Shown: positions 9,535 through 18,990, counted from the first letter of the stretch. The stretch: DNA of 30,673 bases from Heterostelium multicystogenum (GCA_003667245.1 RCNN01000340.1:1-30673), one strand, 5' to 3'. Program-made: numbers and translations. The notes: generated by a model not told the origin, from the letters alone.

Positions 9535-9615
9535 GCCGCCGATTTTGTCAGAACAGGCCAACACTGACGATAGGCTCATCGGACAATTGCACGGCGACGC
9601 TGGCCATGGCAGTGA

Positions 9616-9951
9616 TTACATCAGGGTAATCGCACTGTTTTGCCCAACTCTTTGCCAAGGTAAACCCAGCACCAGGGCATGCAGTTGTTCGGCACCCAAT
9701 TCCATCTGCGAGCCGTGCCGAGATCCCGGCCAGAAAAATTTGCCTTGATGCAGTCGGCGCGCCGCCAGCCAGATGCCCAACCCATCGTGCACCAGCACTT
9801 TCATGCGATTGGCGCGGCGGTTGGCAAACAGATAAGCACAGTGCGGCTGCGCCGCACCGAACACGGCCACCACCCGCGCCAGCGCTGTGTCAGTGCCGGC
9901 GCGCATGTCCATGGGCTCAGTGGCGAGCCAGATGGCGTCGATACGAATCAT
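9616..9951 (-). CDS. tnpB: IS66 accessory protein TnpB (Orf2-like)
   Basis: 111 residues with the family landmarks MDMRAGTDTALARV, YLFANRRANRMKVLVHDGLGIWLAARRL and GKFFWP. Its start overlaps the tnpA stop (ATG at 9951, tnpA ends 9948), indicating coupled translation. It is required for IS66 transposition; its biochemical role is not settled. Confidence 0.94.
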   Translation of the reverse strand: MIRIDAIWLATEPMDMRAGTDTALARVVAVFGAAQPHCAYLFANRRANRMKVLVHDGLGIWLAARRLHQGKFFWPGSRHGSQMELGAEQLHALVLGLPWQRVGQNSAITLM

Positions 9952-10280
9952 CGCAACAGGTCTCGAAGAAAGGTTGCACAGGCAGCAGCACTTTCAGTTG
10001 GCCAGTTCACTTTAACGGTGCCGCGCGGATGCTGGATCTCAACGCTGATAGTCGATGATGCCGATTGCGACTCAGTGCTGGCGAGTGGCATGGGCAGTGA
10101 AACAAAAGCGGGATGCAGCGCCATGCTTTTCTGCGTTTGCAGCCGAATCCACTTGTGGACGAGGTTCGCGTTGAGGCTGTGGCTCAGCGCAACGTTGGCA
10201 ATCGAGGCCCCAGGTTGGGCGCACTCTTGAATGACTTGGGCCTTGAACGACCTGGAATAGGAACGGCGTTGTGGCTGCAT
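9948..10280 (-). CDS. tnpA: IS66 accessory protein TnpA (helix-turn-helix)
   Basis: 110 residues from ATG 10280, which has GAGGG about 8 nt upstream; the longer frame to 10316 lacks a ribosome site and runs into the palindromic promoter region. The N-terminal helix-turn-helix (RRSYSRSFKAQVIQECAQPG…NANLVHKWI) is the IS3/IS66 orfA-type DNA-binding fold. The C-terminal half is a divergent linker (SSTISVEIQHPRGTVKVNWP). Confidence 0.92.
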   Translation of the reverse strand: MQPQRRSYSRSFKAQVIQECAQPGASIANVALSHSLNANLVHKWIRLQTQKSMALHPAFVSLPMPLASTESQSASSTISVEIQHPRGTVKVNWPTESAAACATFLRDLLR

Positions 10281-10306
10281 GAAAGACCCTCTTAAAAGGC
10301 TAGAAG

Positions 10307-10334
10307 TGGTGTCCACTTAAATAGGTGGACACCA
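10307..10334. promoter_or_regulatory. 10-bp perfect inverted repeat upstream of IS66 tnpA
   Basis: TGGTGTCCAC, 8-nt AT-rich spacer, GTGGACACCA. It lies 27 bp upstream of the tnpA start and overlaps where the promoter should be, so an operator for TnpA or a host factor is plausible. Confidence 0.5.
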
Positions 10335-10381
10335 TCGCCTTTGGCGGTGGGGTCAGAAAGGTGTGTTTGCTGGCCGGTTAC

Positions 10382-10389
10382 GGAAGGAT
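10382..10389. repeat. Right 8-bp target-site duplication of IS66 element
   Basis: GGAAGGAT, identical to 7955-7962, directly after the right terminus (…CCGGTTAC). Confidence 0.92.
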
Positions 10390-10444
10390 TGGCGCTGTTC
10401 CTCGTTACGCAATGTCGATACGGCTTCGAAGAGTTTCCTGCGCT

Positions 10445-10612
10445 TTAAGGAGGGATGAGGAGCACACAATGCTCAGATCGTGCAGGCATCCACTGATGCG
10501 AAAGCAGTTGGTCGATCTGACTCGCCCGCTGTGTGAGCATGCGAGTCAAAATGTGTTTCATGTGGGCATACGGATCATGATTGCCGCAGCCCGTTTACCG
10601 CCGTGCCGTTAA
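10445..10612 (-). pseudogene. Decayed C-terminal fragment of a second IS66 TnpC
   Basis: Read on the minus strand, it encodes HDPYAHMKHILTRMLTQRAS followed by QIDQLLSHQW, closely matching the C-terminus of the intact TnpC in this window (HDPYAYLKDVLMRLPTQRAS, then EIAELLPHNW) but clearly diverged. It has the same orientation as the intact element. Only about 45-50 residues remain, ending at TAA 10445-10447; upstream (10580-10612) the match is broken. This is an older IS66 remnant next to which, about 55 bp away, the complete copy has inserted. Confidence 0.75.
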
Positions 10613-10722
10613 ACCCGACCGTCTACTGCTTTATGCCGCCTGCAACCGGATCTAGGGTGGCAAGAGGTGCAGGGGTTAGGGCTGTGGGACTCCGCTGCAA
10701 TCTCTGAACACGCTGAAACCGG

Positions 10723-11292
10723 TTAGTCAACCTTCTCCATTATTTTAAGGACATGGTCGTAAGCCTGTTCTTCCGCGTCCTCGGGGTCATCAGTATTGAA
10801 GATTTCCTGAAGAGAATCGTATTCCTCCTCATCTTCAATCTGATCGTCATCGTCATCGTCAACTTCATCATCGTCCAGGTCATCTAAAAGCCCATGAGCA
10901 TACTGTTCAGGCCCAGGCTGGTTAGATGTGGGAGTCGACAGGTATTGCGCCGGTCGGTTGACTGTCTTGCCCAGCCCCCGAGGACAACAGTCCGTTCACG
11001 TAGGCGTCGGTCTTTCCCTTCGCCTCTTTGAATTCCTGACCGACATTAACGGGGTTTGTCACGATAGCCCTGCTGACATCAGCCCAGGCTTGCACATCAC
11101 AAGCGTTTTTTTTGACACCGTGCTGCTCAAGCGATTTGCGCAAACAGACCTGAGGCTACGGATCGATCGTATTCCTCTTCTATGCTCATAAAATTCGGAG
11201 TAGTTCTGGAGAAGATTCGCCGTGCCGCTGGGCTGGGTAGAAGGTGCCGCTGGCTCACTAGCCTTAGCGCCTTTGTTTTCATCGTCCGCCAT
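10723..11292 (-). pseudogene. Hypothetical protein with very acidic C-terminus, frameshifted
   Basis: About 190 residues expected. The N-terminus MADDENKGAKASEPAAPS starts at 11292 and continues to about 11165. A central frame (10922-11143) carries helical sequence (DVQAWADVSRAIVTNPVNVG). The C-terminus (10723-10915) is in a third frame and extremely acidic (LLDDLDDDEVDDDDDDQIED, then a Glu-rich run), ending …MEKVD. Two frame changes are needed, near 11150 and 10920. There is no recognised domain and no membrane segment. Such acidic tails occur in DNA-mimic proteins and in partners of basic or nucleic-acid-binding proteins, but no function can be assigned. The 11059-11427 frame extends upstream of 11292, so an earlier start cannot be excluded. 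Confidence 0.5.
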
Positions 11293-11769
11293 GATGGATT
11301 CTCGATAGTTGATGTCGCAGTCGTAGCTAACGTACAGCGTTGCTGTCGCCGCGTCACTAGGCAGAAAACTGCTGTGTTGCGAGTAGTTTAGAGTCCAAAT
11401 ATTGAGCTGCCGTCCAGCATATCGCAAAGACTATCGACGAAGCAGCAGCACTACCTTTCTCGACATCTTCATGAGCCACTGGCGATGGGTAAGCTCGGTT
11501 GCAGGCATTTGGCTAAGAGTTTGAGGTAAGAAGCTCTCAGGCGCATGGGAGTCCTTATCGCCGGAGTCGGCTAGGTTAGTTCACCGGACGGTTAGCCTGC
11601 GTTGGGTGGATCGCCTTGAGATTGTCGAGCCGGTAAACGTACGCTGAAGCTAGAGAAAACCTCAGAGATCCTGAAGCCCAGTTCCGCTGCTCTCATTTCC
11701 CGCGCAGAGCAGTAAAGCAGAAGGTGCATGTACGCCACGAACACTGTGATCGACGCTGCTCTTGGGGCG
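11293..11769. other. Gap between two minus-strand genes; no convincing gene
   Basis: Short minus frames occur (11592-11789, and about 11430-11510), the first overlapping the stop of the next upstream gene by 20 bp. Neither has a good ribosome site or recognisable domain. They could be fragments of one frameshifted gene or noncoding. No tRNA-like or terminator structure was seen. Confidence 0.3.
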
Positions 11770-12109
11770 TTACTTCGAAATTGATTCAACAGATACCAAT
11801 TCCAAGTATTTGTATTTTTGCTTCTTCGCCGCGGCCTTTGCCTCCTGCTCAGCTACCAGTTTGCTGAGGCTGCTCGAGTCGTGAACAAAGGCTTCGACTT
11901 CACCGTCGTACACCTTAGATACATGTAATGTCACACGAAGTTTGGCCGTATGGTAACCAGTAGCTTTCTTCGGGCGGGTGGCTGGACTTGGATCTGGTGG
12001 CGTCGATGTCGTATCAACTACTGGTGCTGCTGCGTTTAGGCGTCACCGGATCCACACTGACTCCGAAGAGTGCCTTCCGCATTTCTTCTTCATTTAATTC
12101 AATAGCCAT
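11770..12109 (-). pseudogene. Small hypothetical protein, about 113 residues, one frameshift
   Basis: Start ATG 12109 with AAGG about 8 nt upstream; reads MAIELNEEEMRKALFGVSVD, then a Pro/Ala/Thr-rich linker after a frame change near 12040, then a compact domain (TAKLRVTLHVSKVYDGEVEA) and a Lys/Ala-rich C-terminal helix (VAEQEAKAAAKKQKYKYLEL), ending at TAA 11770. The layout of short N-terminal helix, flexible linker and beta-rich domain with charged helix suggests a small adaptor. I have an impression of similar proteins in Pseudomonas integrative elements but cannot name a family. It reads in the same direction as the acidic-tail gene downstream. Confidence 0.5.
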
Positions 12110-12427
12110 AGATATACCTTGGAAAGCATTGAAAGCTGTCACGGGTCGAGCGCCCGTCTTTTAGAGGTTTACGATTTCGACAGGGAGTGGGCTCAACGGT
12201 ATGGTTGATACCTGCGGATACCGATGATAGCACCGGGATTACCCGCCCGGTTCTCCCCGGCCACGGAGCCTCATCTCCCATCACACTGATGGCCAGACAA
12301 TTATCGTTGGTTCCTCGTCGAACAAGTCGACCCTGAATACTCGCCTGTTTGCTGCAGAGGTCGTAACATCTGGTGCACTACCGAGCTCGGCAATGCCTGA
12401 GCAATGGATTGCTTGGAAGGAGCTGAA
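12110..12427. other. Divergent intergenic region upstream of the three-gene cluster
   Basis: About 318 bp between the divergent starts at 12109 (-) and 12428 (+), so promoters for both directions should lie here. Two short inverted repeats are visible: GGTAT/ATACC near 12199 and ACCGGG/CCCGGT near 12231. Short open frames are present but have no ribosome site. No gene is called. Confidence 0.35.
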
Positions 12428-14193
12428 ATGACCATCCCCTCGCGAGATGAAATCGCTGGAGCAGCAACAGAAGGCAGACTTCTTGATCTGATTTTTTAAG
12501 GACAGCTGGAAGCACGATGGCGCATCCTATGCGCAAGCTTTGGTTGATGCTCATCAATCAAAAGGATGTCGATCTCCGCGCCCTGCTCCCTCTGCCTGAG
12601 CCGCCCGGATTTTCGGGCAACGAATTGTATCAGGGCATGGATGTTCTCCTACCCGCATTGGGCTCCATCGCAACAAGCGGTGCGGATTTGCTTGTATTGA
12701 TGGCTGGGGCAGTTCCTTACGATGACTCCATGCTCAGCCACTTACCGTACGCTGAAGCAGTAAAATGGTGGCCAAGTTTCACCTGATCGCCTCGTCGAGC
12801 TACTACGACTCATTGAGTCGGGTGACCTGCTCGCTCAAAGGTTTCATCATTGCTTACAGGCGTGCATCAGTACGGGCTCTCGACAGATGTAGCTTTCTAC
12901 CTGGCAAAGGCCATTGAATTTCTCGAAAACGGTGACGCCCTTCGACGCGCCCAGGCAGCCAGAGCCCTCTGTAATTTGTCTGCTGAAGTACGGGCAACGA
13001 CTGCTGATCTGGTCGAAACCATCCTCGCCGTGATCGAGCGTGAGACCGAGCCTTCAGTACAAAGACGCGCTCCTCCTCGCCCTGGCACTTGCCTGGCAAA
13101 AAGGATGCTCCGGTCGAACTGGAACGATCGACGTACAGGCTGATTCGAGCGATCCACCTCCCCCGTCACTTTTGGCGGCCAAAAAAGCGATCGCCCTTGC
13201 GTTGATGGGCAGCTCAAATGTTTTATAGCGCTCAAGTTCGTCGAGATCTCCTTGCTCTTTCTGGGCGTCAGGCCAGCCAGAAGATGAGCTCGTCAAGTTG
13301 CTGGACATCGTCCTTGGCCGGGCTTATCAGAAGAGGTGAGGTATTGGAGGCTCGGGAGTGGTTGAGAAACTTATTCTCGGCGCCCCCTCTGTACTATTTA
13401 CTCATTTCACTTCCGTTCTGCATGAGCTTGAGGGCGGAGATGCTGCTGTCCTGGACAAGTGGGTGGTGAGCTGGCTTCAATCTGAGTCACTGAGCTTATC
13501 TCTAGCGCTCAGGCGCGGCCTGTTTGCAGCAAGTGAGGGTCGGGTGTTTCACGTTCGATTTCAGCCAGGCGCTGGACGTACCGGAAAGCGATTACCTTTT
13601 CATCGCACGCAAGCGCTCGGCACCTTTTTCTCAAAGCCCTCTTCATTGCCTCCCTGTTAGTGAGCATGATGCGTAACGCCACGGATGTGACCTTGGGTGC
13701 GCTGGAGAGCCTGCTGTTCGACCCAGTTCTGATCAACTACTCCGGTCTGCGATCAGATTACCTGGACGAGATAGCAGCAAGTCCCACTGATCCGGCTTCG
13801 AAGGCAGTCCATCGAGCATTTGCAGGAACTGCAGAAAGTACCTAGAGGGCCTTGGGGACGCGTACATCCTCGAGTTGCAACCCTCGGAGCGTCAGCGCCA
13901 GTTGGAGCAATCATCGACGTAATGAGGAGATGCAAAAATGACATGGTGGAGGCTCGCAAGTCTTCAATCATAGGGAGTCTGGTCAGTGAAAAAGTGCTGC
14001 TTTACGGCACCGGCATGGCCAGCTGGGTGCCGGAGTTTTCCATCTCCACAGCACATGGCTGACGATGAAACGGGGGCGATGCGCCGGATGGAGCAATCGC
14101 TCGCCACTATTCAGCATACCTTCCAAATACCTCGGCATTCGGTTCTTGAGCCTTTCCACGCTAGAGATCCAGAATCCTCAACTTCTTGTATGA
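12428..14193 (+). pseudogene. HEAT-repeat-like protein of an unnamed cluster (gene A), frameshifted
   Basis: A strong ribosome site (AAGGAG, 7 nt before ATG 12428) fixes the start; it reads MTIPSRDEIAGAATEGRLLD. About 588 residues are expected to TGA 14191-14193. Residues about 150-260 form amphipathic helical pairs (ALRRAQAARALCNLSAEVRA, then LVETILAVIERETEPSVQ) typical of HEAT/ARM scaffolds. The C-terminal segment at about 13960-14160 (VLLYGTGMASWVPEF … MRRMEQSLATIQHTFQIPRH) looks like a separate beta-rich domain. At least six frame changes exist; the first two fall in a T6 run (12492-12497) and an A4 run (12560-12563). It is followed after 12 bp by the nuclease-like gene B, so the two are probably co-transcribed. 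I recognise no named family. Confidence 0.55.
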
Positions 14194-14205
14194 GAAGCGC
14201 TCGCA

Positions 14206-16117
14206 ATGAAACTCGTCTTCCGTGAGTACCTCGCCTCGCTCCGCGAGCGCAATGAGCTGGATGTCGTTCTACCCGATCTGCTGAGCGAATTGGGTTACAA
14301 CGTAATCTCGCGTCCATCGACTGGGCCACGCCAGTTCGGCGTCGACGTCGCCGCCGTAAGCCCCATGGGTGGGCGGCGAGCAGAGGCTCTAACTTGTTCA
14401 CTATCAAGCAGGGAGACCTGACGCGAGCCGAGTGGGAACGCAGTGCCCCAAGGTGTACGATGCTCAATCACGATATCATCGACGTTTTACATTCCGAAGC
14501 GGATTTCCACTCAGTACGAGTCATTGAAGGTTTGTCATCTGTCTATGCTTTGGGGCAGTGTGAAAGAGGCTGTGAGGGACAACCTGACGGGCATGATCAG
14601 TAGGCTGAGCGATGATCGCATTTCCTTCCAGGAATGGAATGGCGACTACATGGCGGGCTTGCTCGCTGATGGATTGCTACAGCACCAGCATGTGAGCAAG
14701 ACACTGCAGTCGCGGTTCCAGAAGTCCATCGCGATGCTCGACGAGCCTGACGTTTCAGTTCAGCACTTCACCGCACTGATCGAAGGGCTGGTCAAAGCGG
14801 AAAACCTTGAAGCCCCCCAGCGGCTTGCCACACTGCGACAAATGTACATTTGCCTCTCTGTGCTGTTTGTATGGGCACGGACGCAGCAAGAACTCGAAGC
14901 CCATACCGAGCCAGTGAGCTGGTCATTTCTGCGCGCCTGGGAATTGGTCAAAGGTGACATCGAGGATGCATCGATCGGGCACACGCGCATCGGGCTGACC
15001 TTCGGCGAGCTGCTGGATCTGCACACAAAGATCTGGGCCGAGCTGATGGAAGATAAAATCCTGCCGCTCACATCAAAACGAGATGCGCTGGCCTGCTCCG
15101 TAAACTCTCACAGCTCTGTCGACATCAACCTCAAGCTGTTTGAGACTCTGGGGCGTATCGCAGTGAGGGGATTATGGATTCTCTGGCCCCACCTGGACGG
15201 TAATGAGCTGCGAGTCCTTGAAGCTCCGAGGTACCAGAGGAGGCTCTCCAAACTCGCACTGCATATCGCGGAACTCATCAAGAACAATAGGTCGCTGCTG
15301 GCGCCAGTAGCTGACGAGCAAGTGATTGAGATCAGCTGCGCCTTGACTTTCCCTGTCCATGATGCGTGACTGGCGCAGCTATGCGCAGGATTACTGCGGT
15401 GAGATTCTGAGCTACTACCACTTCAATTTCACCAAGCATCATAAGTACCCGAGCATCCACGCCAGCTACCAGGAGCTGATAAGGCATCCCCAGGCCCGAA
15501 CTGAAGAGTATCGGGCGCAGAATACCAAGGGCAGCGGCGCTCATTCCCATAGTCACGCTCTGGGCCACTTGGAAGGCGAAACGCGCTCTAGCGAAGGATT
15601 CTCTCGATTTGTTCGGAGCGAGATGAAACATTGTAATCAGCAGCTATGGATGCCTGGCCTGGACACCGAGGCTCTCTGTATCTCAGCAAAAACGTCGCAT
15701 GGGCTAGCGCTGTGTGATATTCCAATCACTGCTGACGGCGAGGCGGCCAGAAGAACACTGGAGAGGGAGTGCTCTCAAGAAGGAGACTACTCGCGGCTGT
15801 CTGCTGTTTACCTAGGACATTGGCCGGTATTAGTGATGGCTTGCCGTCACAGTCGGCTTCCGCTTCCGCCGCAGCTCTGGTACCCACTGGTGATCAAGGA
15901 AGATGATCCAAGCATTAGGGCGGATTCCCAGCAACTTGCTGCCAGGACTGTCCGGGCGCAATCGGCATTCTGGTTTTCACGCCGGGCTGGCGCAAACCTC
16001 GAGTTGGCTGGGGAGAAAACGATTCATTCGTTTCCCTACCGAAATGGGAAAGCGAAACCACGGAGTAACAATCAACCTGTGGTGATCCAGTCTGATGCCC
16101 AGCCCACCAAAAACTAG
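14206..16117 (+). pseudogene. PD-(D/E)XK nuclease-like protein of an unnamed cluster (gene B), frameshifted
   Basis: About 635 residues. The N-terminal region reads LPDLLSELGYNVISRPSTGP, then GVDVAAVSP (14338-14364), and after a frame change near 14385 LFTIKQGDLTRAEW. This helix-strand-Asp-strand-x-Lys order is that of a restriction-endonuclease-like core, with Asp in GVDVAA and Lys in TIKQ as candidate catalytic residues; the usual acid before x-K is Thr here, which lowers certainty. A long helical middle (14600-15360, one intact frame) and a C-terminal region (15359-16117) follow. One frame change near 15360 and one or more after 15690 break it. It follows gene A by 12 bp and overlaps a possible start of gene C. 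Likely role: DNA cleavage guided or restrained by gene A. Confidence 0.55.
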
Positions 16118-17537
16118 AGCTGCATCGACGCCGGAACCATTGCCTGACCAAGAGCCCGTCTCCGTCAGCGTTAGGCAATTCAGGTGGTCAGATCCTCCTG
16201 ACTGCCCAGGCGATATGGAACGCGAATTGGCATCGCATGTGTCACGCCGAAAAATCAGCTCAAGGCCGCGAAATTTCGTACCATTCCGCCGCGTGCGCGC
16301 GCCGATCCCAAATCATGTTTCACCTATTAGGAAACCAAGTGGCAGCTCGTAATCGATACGTACGATTTCTCGGAAAACAACGCTCCAACGCCAGTGTGAC
16401 ACAGACTTCGAAGCCGACTGGCAGCTCCTCGCGGTTGCAGAAAACACTATCGTATACAGGTGTTATCGCCAACGTTTCCCAGGTATTCATGCTGGTGGTC
16501 GTCGTTTTTGGCTACATCTTTACCGTGCGGCCAGTCTTCCAGAAGGAAGTTGTCTCCGAAGATCTCGCCCGCCTGCAGATCGAACAACGGAAGCTTCAAC
16601 AGGAGATGGGTAAGCAGACCGAGTCCTTGGCAGCGGGGGAAACTAGAAACAAAGAACTGGTTGATCAGCGGTTTGCCATCGAAGGCCAAATTGCAACGCT
16701 CAACCAGAAGGTAGTCGATGCAGAGAAGTCCGCGCGAGATTGCAACGCGCCGAGCCGGGAAAGCAGTTGTCGAGGCAAAAACGGCTGAATCCACCCTCTC
16801 CATGCTTCAAACTCAGCACTATGGGCTGAAGCTGCAGAGCCTTCTGGGCGACCTGGCAATGCCGAGTAGCATCGTTCAGATCGTGAACCGCTCGGGAAGT
16901 ACCTACACTTTGAAAGTCTTCGAAGAAGACGAAGTTAGCGCCATTGCACAAAAAATTGAAGTCCTTAGAGCTGCAGCCTGTCGACCTGGCAAAGACCACG
17001 CTATCCCAATTGTAGGCTGAGGCCACCAAGCAAGCCCGGGCCCCCAGCGCCGCCCTAGATGCGATGCTGGCGCGAAACTACCAAGAAGGCTTGGCCAAAC
17101 ATTCTGAAGACCTGACATGCCCTACACCGGCATATGCCGACTGGCAGTCAGCATTCCAGTCGGCCATGCAGGCCAGCGAAGGTAACATCCAAAACTGCGT
17201 CATCGAATACTGGGCCGAGCGGACGACGCGAGAACGTTGGACGGCATCGGACGTCCGCAGCCTCGAGAAGTCCGATTTTTGGAAGGAGCAGGAGGCCAAC
17301 TACGAAGCATCTTGCAAGGTAGGCTATCGCTACATCATGCATACCGCCTTTCAGCACGCTTGGGAAAAAGCTGACGAGCCCTGCGATGAGCGTCGAATGT
17401 TCGTCAACCATATCGTCATGGGAGCGCCCATCAAATCCAAGCTGAAACCAATGACAGTGGCTGCCCCGCCATCCACCCAAGATATCGCTCGCCTGTTCCA
17501 AAATCGCAATAACAAGCAGGCTGAGGCCGGTCTGTAG
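16095..17537 (+). pseudogene. Membrane-anchored coiled-coil protein of an unnamed cluster (gene C), frameshifted
   Basis: A single transmembrane helix is encoded at about 16462-16530 (ANVSQVFMLVVVVFGYIFTV), preceded by a basic segment, so the N-terminus should be cytoplasmic. A long coiled coil follows (QIEQRKLQQEMGKQTESLAA … IEGQIATLNQKVVDAEKSAR), then after frame changes near 16735 and 17010 a Cys- and Trp-containing globular C-terminus (17064-17537, one frame, stop 17535-17537). The start is uncertain: 16095 (MPSPPKTRAAST, overlapping gene B) or 16315 (MFHLLGNQVAARNR). The C-terminal domain would lie outside the inner membrane if the helix spans once. Context suggests a membrane partner of genes A and B. 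No family recognised. Confidence 0.55.
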
Positions 17538-17640
17538 CGTCAGCCCGGGCCCGCCTTCGGCTTAGGTATCAAGTTAATTGCTAAGTGGCTTGAGAGTCTG
17601 AGGCGCTGCTAAATTTACCGGTGCGCTTCGAGCCTTGAGC

Positions 17641-17862
17641 TCAGAATCGACGCGCCTCACATTCAGTCATTGGCATCAAGTTGGCCACGTGACGCGGCTG
17701 CCATGGAATCTTGGTGTCGGCGGCATCCAGCTTCATAATCGGAGTCAGGGAGCCGAATGGCTCAACCCTTTCTATGAGCATTTGGGATAGACGCTGATGA
17801 GCGAACTTCCAACCTGAGGTGCCTGCATCATGGCTACGTGGATTTCCTGTGATCTGATCCAT
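17641..17862 (-). CDS. Small hypothetical protein (73 residues) coupled to kfrA-like gene
   Basis: ATG 17862 lies 3 nt after the stop of the KfrA-like gene, with AGGAG about 9 nt upstream inside the end of that gene, so translation is likely coupled. It reads MDQITGNPRSHDAGTSGWKF … ending EARRF. There is no frameshift, signal or membrane segment. Function unknown; its place in the regulator-recombinase module suggests a small accessory of that module, for example in recombination directionality or regulation, but nothing in the sequence proves this. Confidence 0.65.
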   Translation of the reverse strand: MDQITGNPRSHDAGTSGWKFAHQRLSQMLIERVEPFGSLTPIMKLDAADTKIPWQPRHVANLMPMTECEARRF

Positions 17863-17865
17863 GTT

Positions 17866-18937
17866 TCAACTCCTAGGTCGTTTCGAAGGCTTGGCGTGCT
17901 CGGCGATTTGCTTATCCTCTACTCCTGAGGAGGCATTGCTACCCTCCTCCAGGCTTGGCTCATCAACCCTAGCGGGCCGCAGTTGCTCATTCTCTTTCTG
18001 TGCAGTCGCCAGCAATACCGTGGTTTCTCGCTCACGCAAATCGGCTACAGCGACGGACTGGTGGAGTGCCTTGACCTCTTCGCGCAGAGCTGAGATCTGC
18101 TCCATAAGGTGCTCAACCACCCCAGCGGACTTGGCCTCACCGTGGCGCAGTGCTTGAATTTGCGTGTTGAGAGACTGAACCAAGGCTTCTTGCGTGTGCA
18201 GGGCCTTGGTTTGCTGCCTGGCTTCACCGAGCAGGCGTTCATTGTCGCGATTCAGTCGCGTCAGATCGTCCTGTTTCATAGAGATGGTCTCCCGCAGCTT
18301 GCGCTGCTCAACTTGCATCTCATGTAGTTGAGACTCGTGCTTGCGTTGATCCTGATCTCGCTGCTCCTTCGCCGCCTCCCGATAGTGCTCGAGCGCTCCA
18401 CGCGCCTGGACGTGCTTTTTCCTCCAGCGATTGGATGTGCTTGTCCTTTTCAGCAACCAGCGACTCAAGGTCGGTACAGCGCTGACTGAGGCCCGCGTTA
18501 CGGGTCAGCTCAGTCTGGAGTGAGGACTGGGTGGTCGCAAGTTCAGCGTTCTGCGTCTCTATCGCGGCCTGTTGGGTGGCCGAATTACGTTGGGCGGTAA
18601 CCAACTCCGATCTGAGCTCGATGATCTGGTTTTCGAGCGCGGCCCGCTGCAGGTCAAAAGCTGCGGTCGCCTGGGAGATTACTTCCTGGCCCTCCTCCAT
18701 AAGCTGATCCAGCAGCATTTGCACCATACCGTTGAGCGTCTCGCCCATGCGTTCACGTGCTGCTACGGGCTCTCGACTGGAGGGCTCAAGCTCTTTCAGG
18801 TACCGAGAAATCGTTGTCTTGGAGCCCGTATTTCCAAGCTCTACGCGCACTGCATCGATGCTGGGGTTGGCTCCCCTGGCCAGCAGCGCCTGACGTGCTG
18901 CTTGCACAACAGCTTTATTGATTCCGCCTCGAGCCAT
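17866..18937 (-). pseudogene. KfrA-like DNA-binding protein with long coiled coil, one frameshift
   Basis: Start ATG 18937 with AGGAG about 7 nt upstream. The N-terminal domain (MARGGINKAVVQAARQALLA … NTGSKTTISRYLKEL, residues 1-50) is the KfrA_N-type winged-helix/HTH domain. Nearly all the rest is alpha-helical coiled coil rich in Gln, Glu, Leu and Arg (LNTQIQALRHGEAKSAGVVE and similar), with an acidic Ser-rich tail. About 356 residues. The frame changes at about 18416-18420, an A5 run in the coding strand where six would keep the coiled coil in frame. KfrA proteins of plasmids are dimeric autorepressors with a role in partition or nucleoid-like structuring. Here it is divergent to a tyrosine recombinase, with an inverted repeat in its own promoter region. 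Confidence 0.8.
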
Positions 18938-18961
18938 GGGATTCTCCTACGATTTCGTACT

Positions 18962-18990
18962 GTGTTACATGTCATGTAGGTACATAACAC
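18962..18990. promoter_or_regulatory. Operator-like inverted repeat upstream of the KfrA-like gene
   Basis: GTGTTA (18962-18967) and TAACAC (18985-18990) form a 29-bp imperfect palindrome whose arms extend into ATGT/ACAT-type half-sites. It lies 25-53 bp upstream of the KfrA-like start, on top of the expected promoter. Plasmid KfrA proteins are autorepressors, so this is the obvious candidate binding site. Confidence 0.5.

Larger units (their letters stand above)
7963..10381 (-). mobile_element. IS66-family insertion sequence, 2419 bp, complete
   Basis: The termini begin GTAAGCGAACGGGCATTACA (left) and, as reverse complement, GTAACCGGCCAGCAAACACA (right). They match at about 12 of 22 positions, including the GTAA-x-CG start. 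Perfect 8-bp duplications (GGAAGGAT) flank it. It carries the full tnpA-tnpB-tnpC set on the minus strand, all intact. Joining the flanks restores a continuous host sequence at …AAGGAAGGAT-TGGCGCTG…. Confidence 0.93.

Noticed and set aside
12099..12284. Minus-strand 61-codon frame
   Set aside because: It overlaps the start and ribosome site of the 11770-12109 gene, lacks its own ribosome site and shows no domain.
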